Of a stretch of 6,939 nt of DNA, positions 1 through 5,205 are shown in pieces. The DNA is taken from positions 1 through 6,939 of the forward strand of contig JAVZSA010000051.1 in the NCBI GenBank assembly GCA_038880255.1, written 5' to 3'. Under the pieces are notes generated by a model that ran no database searches, had not been told where the DNA came from, and saw only the letters and a program-made list of their open reading frames with translations. The stretch is from ARK-15 sp038880255. Its GTDB lineage: Archaea; Thermoplasmatota; Thermoplasmata; Thermoplasmatales; ARK-15. The translations under genes were made by a program, and so were the position numbers. How positions within the stretch are numbered: position 1 is the first letter of the stretch; each line of letters begins with the position of its first letter.

Positions 1-381
1 CTTGATTTTTGAGTAGAACTCCCTATCCACATTATTAAAAAAATGATTAATTTCCTCTCTATTTGTATTTATTAATATCTCCAAATAGGCATTTAATGCC
101 TTAATTTCATTGTTTATCATTAAAAGAAGGATCTCTCCCATATTTTTATTTTCAATTTCTTTCTTTGTGAATTCATAATCTATTTTCCCTGAATCATTTA
201 TACCCATTTTTTCCATTATTTCCTTAATTCTTCTTTCATGTTCCATTGATTCAAGTATTAATTTTGCAGAAATATTCTTTAAACATTTTTTTTCCTCTTT
301 TAGAAATAAAGCCAATAAAGAAATCTCAGCATATTTTTCAATTTTGTAAGCATTTAAGATCCTTTCAGCTAAATTTGCCAT
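1..381 (-). CDS. Small helical protein, possibly ferritin-like/rubrerythrin-like (3' end beyond window)
   Basis: An open frame of 127 codons runs from ATG at 381 to the left edge without a stop, so the C-terminus is missing. The product (begins MANLAERILNAYKIEKYAE) is charged and almost entirely helix-forming, with no signal peptide or membrane segment. Carboxylate and histidine residues are spaced as in a four-helix ferritin-like bundle: E15/E19 in helix 1, E44, E47 and H48 in helix 2, E92 in helix 3, and an ExxH (E110-H113) in helix 4. The helix 2 spacing is not a clean ExxH, so di-iron binding is only a guess. It starts 34 bases after the MetE catalytic gene on the same strand and has no Shine-Dalgarno site, so it is either the tail of the met transcript or has its own weak promoter. 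Coding status is well supported by the long open frame and matching codon use; the family is uncertain. Confidence 0.6.
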   Translation of the reverse strand, partial: MANLAERILNAYKIEKYAEISLLALFLKEEKKCLKNISAKLILESMEHERRIKEIMEKMGINDSGKIDYEFTKKEIENKNMGEILLLMINNEIKALNAYLEILINTNREEINHFFNNVDREFYSKIK

Positions 382-415
382 TTTATTAGGCAATGTGAAT
401 TTATTCTAATAAAAT

Positions 416-1417
416 TTACGATAATCCTAATTCTTTCTCAGCCAATAGAGTACCCTCCACCATTGACTTTAATTTTTTAAAAGCCACATCTCTACTTCTT
501 GTTCTCAAACCACAATCAGGATTTATAACAATTTTATCTAATTCGTAAAATTTTGCAACATAGAGTATTCTATCTCTTACTAACTCAGGTGGTTCTATGA
601 AATCGGTATGTACATCAATTACACCTATGCCAATCTCTCTGTTTTCACCAAAATCCTTCAGATCCTTTAATACCCGAAATCCCTGCCTAGAATAATCATC
701 AGTTCCAAGTTGTATAGTATCTCTATTTGAAAATTCCAATGCCAATTGTGTGGTTTTCATATCAAGTATTTGAGGATATAAGGTTCTATAATCCTTACTA
801 TAACAAATATGTGAACTAATCTTAACTCCTTCAATTTTATTTACACTTTCATTGAAAATTTCAACAAATAGATCAATTTCTGACGGATGCGTGGAAGCTG
901 CTGGCTCATCAATTTGTATTTTTAGTTGTCCTTTACCATTCCAATTATTTTTTAGTTCAATTAATTCTTCCCTTACCACTTTTGCAAAATCAAAACCAAG
1001 ATCGCGTCTTGAACTATAATAATCGTTAAATGACCAATCTAAGAGTGTATATGGTCCTGTTATTGGCACTTTAATATCCTTTTTTGTAACTTTTTGAACA
1101 TCAAGAAATTCCTCAAGATATGCTGATGATTTTCTCCCTATCTTATTTACAACACTTGCCTTTTTGTAATATTTATTATCAAAGGATTTGACTTTTCCAT
1201 AATAGACAAGTCCATCGAGATGATCAATGGGATTTTCATACATTTCCCACCTGTACATTTCTCCCCCAACACCAATATTGTCCAGACCGGCGGATTCCAT
1301 CATTTGAACAGTTTCTTCTAGAGCCCTTTTCTTTAGTATATTATATTCCTCCTTACCATAGGCCTTTATCAAATAATCCGGCTTTTTTATACTTCCTATT
1401 TCCTGTTTGTATAACAT
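416..1417 (-). CDS. metE: Cobalamin-independent methionine synthase, catalytic (C-terminal) half
   Basis: This 333-residue protein corresponds to the C-terminal barrel of MetE, which transfers a methyl group to zinc-bound homocysteine to make methionine in the cytoplasm. The expected zinc ligands are all visible: H203 and C205 (SSHICYS), E228 (LALEFSNRD) and C302 (NPDCGLRTR). The catalytic Asp is D170 (QIDEPA) and the catalytic His is H270 (DVHTDFIEPPE). GPYT at 121-124 is another family signature. Bacterial MetE is about 750 residues in one chain; here the first half is a separate gene ending 1 base upstream. ATG at 1417 is preceded by a GAGGTGA ribosome binding site in the last codons of that gene, so translation is probably coupled. 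Stand-alone 'core' methionine synthases taking methyl groups from corrinoid proteins are also known, but the adjacent MetE-N and MetF-like genes favour methyl-folate as donor. That donor is inferred; the enzyme class is secure. Confidence 0.95.
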   Translation of the reverse strand: MLYKQEIGSIKKPDYLIKAYGKEEYNILKKRALEETVQMMESAGLDNIGVGGEMYRWEMYENPIDHLDGLVYYGKVKSFDNKYYKKASVVNKIGRKSSAYLEEFLDVQKVTKKDIKVPITGPYTLLDWSFNDYYSSRRDLGFDFAKVVREELIELKNNWNGKGQLKIQIDEPAASTHPSEIDLFVEIFNESVNKIEGVKISSHICYSKDYRTLYPQILDMKTTQLALEFSNRDTIQLGTDDYSRQGFRVLKDLKDFGENREIGIGVIDVHTDFIEPPELVRDRILYVAKFYELDKIVINPDCGLRTRSRDVAFKKLKSMVEGTLLAEKELGLS

Positions 1418-1418
1418 A

Positions 1419-2249
1419 CTATTTCACCTCAAGAATACTTTTTATGGATGTTATTTTTTTAATCGCAATTGAATAGGGAAGGAACTCTAAACTTTCATTT
1501 GTGGTAAATGTAATATTTTTTGGCAAATCATTAAATTCGATTATTTTAGTAGAAAATACATCCACCAATTCAATTATAATATTATCTGGTATTGAAAAAT
1601 TTTTAGTTCTAATGGCGTAGGGTATTGGAAAATCTATGAAATTTTTTTCAGTTTCTATTGTGGTAAATATATAACCTTTTCCAGAAAATGTGCTATAAAG
1701 ATCCTTTAATTTTTTCAAATCCTCAATACTATTAATGAGAGATTCTTTGAATTCAACAAATGGATATTTAGATGATTCATCAAATATAATTTCTGCCATA
1801 TTTTCAATTAGACCCCAATCATCAATGCCTGAAAGATTTTCTCCTGATTTTACAAAAGTATATGGCCCTGGTACTAAAATTTTTGAATTTGAATCATAAA
1901 TAAATGGCAGAGAATATTCGTTTTCTGACTTAAGTATCTCAAACTCCTTAATTGGTTTCCCTTTGAAAATAGGTCTTCTATAAAATGTATTTGTTTCAAG
2001 GTACCTAGTTAATGGACCAAGCACTACATTTTTTAATTTTAATGTAAAAGGTCTTAAAAAATCGTTCCAAGAGAGTAAAGGTTCAGAAATATAAGTTAGC
2101 CCTTTCTGTAGGTTTAACCATTCATTTTCGCACTTTTCAAAAATACTTCTCAATTCATCCTTTCCTATTCTATTCTTCTCATATCTGTTGATGGCTCCTA
2201 TTAATTCATCCTGTCTGGGGAATATCCCAGAAATAAAAGCTTTTAGCAT
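1419..2249 (-). CDS. Methionine synthase MetE, N-terminal domain as a separate protein
   Basis: This 276-residue protein matches the N-terminal barrel of MetE. It has the entry motif FPRQDELIGA at 10-19 (the FPR of full-length MetE), W61 with RPF in WNDFLRPF, the signature TNTFYRRP at 86-93, and VPGPYTFVK at 126-134. It lacks the zinc ligands, as expected: in full-length MetE this half is a degenerate duplicate that helps bind the methyl-folate. It probably acts as a subunit with the product of the next gene. Its stop (TAG) is 1 base from that gene's ATG, and its own ATG overlaps the end of the MetF-like gene by 7 bases. A strong AGAGGTGAT site precedes the start. It is somewhat shorter than a typical MetE N-terminal half, and its last 100 residues diverge too far to assign folate contacts. 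Confidence 0.88.
   Translation of the reverse strand: MLKAFISGIFPRQDELIGAINRYEKNRIGKDELRSIFEKCENEWLNLQKGLTYISEPLLSWNDFLRPFTLKLKNVVLGPLTRYLETNTFYRRPIFKGKPIKEFEILKSENEYSLPFIYDSNSKILVPGPYTFVKSGENLSGIDDWGLIENMAEIIFDESSKYPFVEFKESLINSIEDLKKLKDLYSTFSGKGYIFTTIETEKNFIDFPIPYAIRTKNFSIPDNIIIELVDVFSTKIIEFNDLPKNITFTTNESLEFLPYSIAIKKITSIKSILEVK
1424..1430 (-). promoter_or_regulatory. Shine-Dalgarno site of the MetE catalytic gene
   Basis: The minus strand reads GAGGTGA six bases before ATG at 1417. The site lies inside the last codons of the MetE-N gene, which suggests coupled synthesis of the two halves. Confidence 0.85.
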
Positions 2250-3001
2250 ACTTTTATCACCTCTAAAAAATTATTCAAAAATTTTTCATTACCCAAAGGC
2301 ATTATGTGATAGCCTTCAACAATGTCACAAGTATTCCTGACAATTCTTTTAAGAAGTTTTAAATTTTCCTCGATGAGGTTTGAAGAATTCTCAAGTTTCT
2401 TTAATAGTTCAGTAGTGATTGAGAAATTTCTTGAATAAAAATTAAGCATACTTTTTGAAAGTAATGGCATAAATCCTGCATATACTGGAACTGAAAGATG
2501 ACCTATCCATTTGTTTTTCAATATTAAATTTTCATCATAAACTGACTGCGTTATGAAGAAATCAGCTCCACTTTCCATTTTTCTTTTTACTATTCTAAGC
2601 TCATTCTCCCTTGATAGATTAATTGTAGCACCGATCAACAGTTGTGAACCATATTCATATCTGTATTTTTTTATTAATGAAATTAATTGAAAAACGCTTA
2701 TTTCCCTTACCTCTATTCCTTTTTTTACATTATCCCCACTTACAACAAAGAGTCCAGAAAGATCAAGGATTATTGAAGAAAGTATTTCGGATATTATTCC
2801 TATTTTATTTCTATCCCTAGTGTTTATTGTGGCAACAGTATTTTTTCCATATTTTTGCTTTAAAAGAAATGCTGATGAAACTGAGCCAGGCCCTGGTCTT
2901 CCAAATGGGTTATCCGGAACAGTTATAAATTCAACTCCCTTAAGAAATTTTTCAAAATCTTTTTTTATATGATGCTGGGTAATCTCAAGGGAGTATTTCA
3001 C
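2243..3001 (-). CDS. metF: Methylenetetrahydrofolate reductase-like protein (MetF family, short archaeal form)
   Basis: This 252-residue protein is the first gene of the met unit and would reduce 5,10-methylene-folate to 5-methyl-folate, the donor for the MetE pair that follows. Family features in order: E6 in a first strand (SLEIT) where MetF has its catalytic Glu; TVPDNPFGRPGPGS at 27-40, where bacterial MetF has VTYGAGG; RDRN at 62-65; VVSGDN at 86-91, the flavin-binding GD motif; GADFFITQSVYD at 145-156; and GYHIMPLG at 230-237, like the GFHIM region of MetF. It is about 40 residues shorter than bacterial MetF. The start is GTG at 3001: an in-frame stop lies 7 codons upstream with no other usual start between. 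There is no Shine-Dalgarno site, and a TATA-like box sits about 25 bases upstream, so the message is probably leaderless. The electron donor, and whether the carrier is folate or another pterin, cannot be read from the sequence. Confidence 0.85.
   Translation of the reverse strand: MKYSLEITQHHIKKDFEKFLKGVEFITVPDNPFGRPGPGSVSSAFLLKQKYGKNTVATINTRDRNKIGIISEILSSIILDLSGLFVVSGDNVKKGIEVREISVFQLISLIKKYRYEYGSQLLIGATINLSRENELRIVKRKMESGADFFITQSVYDENLILKNKWIGHLSVPVYAGFMPLLSKSMLNFYSRNFSITTELLKKLENSSNLIEENLKLLKRIVRNTCDIVEGYHIMPLGNEKFLNNFLEVIKVC
2256..2264 (-). promoter_or_regulatory. Shine-Dalgarno site of the MetE-N gene
   Basis: The minus strand reads AGAGGTGAT six bases before ATG at 2249, within the end of the MetF-like gene. 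It supports the chosen start and translation from a polycistronic message. Confidence 0.85.
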
Positions 3002-3020
3002 ACTTGAACGAATTAATAAT

Positions 3021-3030
3021 CATATAAAAA
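3021..3030 (-). promoter_or_regulatory. TATA box of the met unit
   Basis: The minus strand reads TTTTTATATG, centred about 25 bases before the GTG start of the MetF-like gene. This is the distance expected for an archaeal TATA box when transcription starts at or next to the start codon. Confidence 0.6.
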
Positions 3031-3039
3031 TTTTTTATA
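3023..3039. repeat. 17-base AT inverted repeat containing TATA elements on both strands
   Basis: TATAAAAA and TTTTTATA flank one central T (8+1+8, perfect). It offers a TATA-like sequence to both strands in the region between the met unit and the Sir2 gene and overlaps the proposed met TATA box. In such AT-rich DNA, chance is a real alternative. Confidence 0.45.
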
Positions 3040-3051
3040 ATAAATTATTAT
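3037..3051. repeat. 15-base AT inverted repeat upstream of the met promoter
   Basis: ATAATAA and TTATTAT flank one central A (7+1+7, perfect). It lies about 36-50 bases before the start of the MetF-like gene, just upstream of its TATA box, where an archaeal regulator or activator could bind. No known operator was recognised, and base composition alone could produce it. Confidence 0.35.
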
Positions 3052-3076
3052 TGCTAGTAATATAAATGTAAAAAAG

Positions 3077-3082
3077 ATATAT
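3077..3082 (+). promoter_or_regulatory. TATA box of the Sir2 gene
   Basis: ATATAT (within GATATATG) is centred about 27 bases before ATG at 3107. This spacing supports that ATG rather than the in-frame GTG at 3083 as start, with a leaderless message. Confidence 0.5.
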
Positions 3083-3106
3083 GTGATTTCTTTATTTAAT
3101 AATATT

Positions 3107-3853
3107 ATGAATGCTGAGGAACTTGGGGATGAAATTTTAAAATATGGAGATGTAGTATTTTTAACCGGAGCAGGGATTTCATCCAATGCCGGTATACCTA
3201 CATTTAGGGGAAAAAATGGTCTTTGGTCGTACATAGATCCAGAGAAATTTACAATTGAATATTTTATGAAAAATCCTGAAGAATGGTGGTCAATTTCTTT
3301 CGAGTTATTTGATCTATTTTTAAATGTATCACCCACACCTTCTCATTATGCAATTGCACAGCTTGAAAAAATGGGTATTGTAAAAGCTGTAATAACACAA
3401 AACATTGATGGATTACATAAAAAAGCAGGGAGTAAAAATGTGATAGAACTTCATGGAAACGTTTCAAATTTAAAATGTATATTTTGTCAGAATGAATATA
3501 GAATTGAAGATTTTCTAGAAGGATTAAGGGAAGGTAAAATTCCAAAATGCCCAAAATGTGGGAATATATTAAAGACAGGTGCAATTCTTTTTGATGAAGA
3601 AATACCTAGAAAGGAGCTTCTTTTGTCAATTTATTATGCTTCAACATGCAAAATGATGATCATAGTAGGTACATCACTTTTAGTTTATCCTGCAGCATCA
3701 TTACCCTATTATGCAAAAAAGAATAATTCAAAAATTGTATACATAAATAAAGAAATTGGTGAATATGTGGGGGATTTTGATTATATTCAGGAGGATTCTG
3801 ATAAAATAATACCTATGGCCGTAAAACATATAAAGGAAAAAATTGAATATTAA
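3107..3853 (+). CDS. cobB: Sir2-family NAD-dependent protein deacylase
   Basis: This 248-residue sirtuin would remove acyl groups from lysines using NAD+, giving nicotinamide and O-acetyl-ADP-ribose. Motifs in order: GAGISSNAGIPTFRG at 21-35 (NAD+ binding), TQNIDGLH at 97-104, catalytic H116 in ELHGN, a zinc ribbon with C124, C127, C148 and C151, GAILFDEEIP at 158-167, and GTSLLVYPAASLP at 188-200. The Tyr-x-x-Arg pair that marks desuccinylase-type (SIRT5/CobB-like) sirtuins is absent from the helix after NPEEWW, so ordinary acetyl or similar acyl groups are more likely substrates. I chose ATG at 3107: it gives a normal sirtuin N-terminus and has a TATA box at the right distance. An in-frame GTG at 3083 would add 8 residues. 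The P1 peptidase gene follows after 23 bases, probably cotranscribed. Substrates are unknown. Confidence 0.93.
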   Translation: MNAEELGDEILKYGDVVFLTGAGISSNAGIPTFRGKNGLWSYIDPEKFTIEYFMKNPEEWWSISFELFDLFLNVSPTPSHYAIAQLEKMGIVKAVITQNIDGLHKKAGSKNVIELHGNVSNLKCIFCQNEYRIEDFLEGLREGKIPKCPKCGNILKTGAILFDEEIPRKELLLSIYYASTCKMMIIVGTSLLVYPAASLPYYAKKNNSKIVYINKEIGEYVGDFDYIQEDSDKIIPMAVKHIKEKIEY

Positions 3854-3876
3854 AATTATTAAGGGATGTGAGATTA

Positions 3877-4761
3877 ATGAAAATACCTGAAGAAATCCCA
3901 ATTCTTGTTGGTGAATATGAGGATAATAATGCAAAATCCGGAATTACTGCAGTTTTTCCTGAGATGGAAAATGTTACAGGGATTTCACAAAAGGGTGGTG
4001 CACCAGCTACTATGGGTACTGAAGTTTTGCATCCAATGCATAGAAAAATGCCATCAGTTGATGCAATTGTATTTGCAGGTAGAAGCATATTCGGTTTTAT
4101 TCCAGCATTAGCAATTGCAAAAGAATTGAAGAAAGATGGAAAAGGCATAAAAATAAGGGATAAAAATATACCCATTGTACCTGCAGCTGCAATATTTGAT
4201 TTTATAGATAATGATATATTGCCAGATGAAAGCTGGGGCGTTATTGCATATGAAAAAAGGAAAAATCAAATAAGTATAGGTAGATATGGTGCTGGCAGAG
4301 GTGCTACAGTAGGAAAGGTAATGGGAATTGAATATTCTATGGAATCAGGGCAGGGCTTTTCATTTTTAGAAAAAAATGGAATTTATGTTGCATCAATTTC
4401 AGTGGTTAATGCATTTGGTGACATATATGATGAAAATGGTAACATTATAGCAGGTGCTAAAAGAAATGGAAAATTCATTAAAACAATAAAATATATGGAA
4501 AATTTTATCAAAAATGGTATGAATACAACACTTGGATTAATTATAACAAACGCTAAGATGGATAGGGAGGATGCGTGTTCAATTTCTGAGGCAGCTAACA
4601 TCTCCTTAGCAAGTATAATAAAACCATTCAATACATCATTCGATGGAGATACAATTTTTACAATATCATTTAAAGAAAGAGAGGCAGATATAGAAATTGT
4701 AAAAATTTTGGCACAGGAAGCAATAAGAAAATCTGTACTATCAATTTTTGATTCTCAATAA
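3877..4761 (+). CDS. P1-family (DmpA-type) autoproteolytic aminopeptidase/amidase
   Basis: This 294-residue protein belongs to the P1/S58 family, whose members cut themselves to expose an N-terminal Ser or Thr nucleophile and then hydrolyse N-terminal amino acids, beta-peptides or amides. Signatures in order: KGGAPAT at 39-45, FAGRSIFGF at 66-74, PIVPAAAIFDF at 99-109, GAGRGATVG at 138-146, VNAFGD at 177-182 (with the conserved Asn), NTTLG at 216-220 and DGDTIF at 256-261. Self-cleavage is expected between N216 and T217, giving chains of about 216 and 78 residues. There is no signal peptide, so it acts in the cytoplasm. ATG at 3877 is preferred over in-frame GTG at 3868 because the GGGATGTGAG stretch before it could serve as a ribosome site; the GTG lies inside that stretch. 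It follows the Sir2 gene by 23 bases, although a shared function is not evident. The family is clear; the substrate is not. Confidence 0.9.
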   Translation: MKIPEEIPILVGEYEDNNAKSGITAVFPEMENVTGISQKGGAPATMGTEVLHPMHRKMPSVDAIVFAGRSIFGFIPALAIAKELKKDGKGIKIRDKNIPIVPAAAIFDFIDNDILPDESWGVIAYEKRKNQISIGRYGAGRGATVGKVMGIEYSMESGQGFSFLEKNGIYVASISVVNAFGDIYDENGNIIAGAKRNGKFIKTIKYMENFIKNGMNTTLGLIITNAKMDREDACSISEAANISLASIIKPFNTSFDGDTIFTISFKEREADIEIVKILAQEAIRKSVLSIFDSQ

Positions 4762-4795
4762 CCTATTTTTATCTTAAATTCTCTAATTTTAAACA
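4762..4795. terminator. Possible terminator region between convergent genes
   Basis: These 34 bases separate the stop of the peptidase gene (plus) from the stop of the 110-residue gene (minus). The plus strand has a pyrimidine-rich stretch with five Ts (CCTATTTTTATC), the kind of T-run that ends archaeal transcripts. There is no hairpin. The assignment rests on position and T-content only. Confidence 0.4.
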
Positions 4796-5128
4796 TTATT
4801 GTTCAAGATTTATTGAAATTTTCCCACCATCAAACTTGAAATCATAAATTCTACCAACATCAAAGTTAATTCCTAAATCAATGTATTCATCATTATAAAT
4901 TATTAGGGAAAAATTGTATTTCTGTTGAATATTCTGTGTTTGTTGTATCATTTGAAATATTGCATTAAATGTTTCATAACTAATTCCCGCCATCTGTGCT
5001 AAATTTCTCAATTCAGGGCTGAGTGCTATATGAGAGTCTGCCTGTTTTGTAATAAGTTCAAATATAAGCTGTCTTGCCTCTTTTCCAGAAATATTTATAA
5101 TAGAAGTACTTATCAATTTTGCCTTCAT
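4796..5128 (-). CDS. Small protein of unknown function, 110 residues
   Basis: I do not recognise this family. The sequence divides into an N-terminal strand-like segment (KLISTSIINIS), a helical middle (about 15-70) that ends in a glutamine-rich stretch (FQMIQQTQNIQQKY), and a strand-rich C-terminus with SLIIYND, YIDLGINFDVG and GKISINLEQ. It has no cysteines, no membrane segment and no signal peptide, so it is probably a soluble cytoplasmic protein. The ATG at 5128 has no Shine-Dalgarno site; AT-rich sequence about 25 bases upstream could be a TATA box for a leaderless message. It is read divergently from the radical SAM gene, with 77 bases between starts, so the two may share control. Codon use matches the neighbours and the frame fills the gap between two clear genes, which supports it being real. 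Confidence 0.75.
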   Translation of the reverse strand: MKAKLISTSIINISGKEARQLIFELITKQADSHIALSPELRNLAQMAGISYETFNAIFQMIQQTQNIQQKYNFSLIIYNDEYIDLGINFDVGRIYDFKFDGGKISINLEQ

Positions 5129-5205
5129 AAATTTTACATAACTATTTTAAATTAAAAATCTTTCCTTAGTTGAATTGAAATATTCGTTTGTATTTAGGTA
5201 TAATT
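5129..5205. promoter_or_regulatory. Divergent promoter region, unknown gene / radical SAM gene
   Basis: These 77 bases lie between two divergent start codons. For the minus-strand gene, an AT stretch around 5148-5158 (minus-strand TTTTTAATTTA) is about 25 bases from the ATG. For the plus-strand gene, GAAATATTC at 5177-5185 is about 25 bases before the GTG at 5206. Both matches to a TATA box are weak. No inverted repeat stands out. Confidence 0.4.
5196..5199 (+). promoter_or_regulatory. Short Shine-Dalgarno-like AGGT supporting GTG start at 5206
   Basis: AGGT lies six bases before GTG at 5206, the same spacing as the strong sites of the MetE genes. It favours this start over the in-frame TTG at 5188, but the match is only four bases. 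Confidence 0.4.

Noticed and set aside
416..1417. Catalytic MetE as a stand-alone 'core' synthase of the Mes type fed by a corrinoid protein
   Set aside because: The adjacent MetE N-terminal gene and MetF-like gene argue for a split folate-dependent MetE, though donor assays would be needed to settle it.
3083..3106. GTG at 3083 as start of the Sir2 gene
   Set aside because: The ATG at 3107 has a TATA box at about 27 bases and gives the usual short segment before GAGIS; the GTG would leave the nearest upstream TATA-like box too close.
3013..3336. Minus-strand 107-codon frame running across the Sir2 start and the intergenic region
   Set aside because: It is antisense to the conserved NAD-binding motif of Sir2, has no family resemblance, and would overlap the met promoter.
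3107..3853. SIRT5/CobB-type desuccinylase
   Set aside because: The Tyr-x-x-Arg pair that binds succinyl groups is not present at the expected place after NPEEWW.
3868..3876. GTG at 3868 as start of the P1 peptidase
   Set aside because: It lies inside the likely ribosome site and adds only three residues not expected for the family; ATG 3877 fits better.
3813..4175. Minus-strand 120-codon frame opposite the P1 peptidase
   Set aside because: It is a shadow of the strongly conserved peptidase frame and has no independent support.
5188..5205. TTG at 5188 as start of the radical SAM gene
   Set aside because: The extra residues (MYLGIIV) precede a complete, normal N-terminus starting at GTG 5206, which has an AGGT site at proper spacing; TTG is a rarer start.
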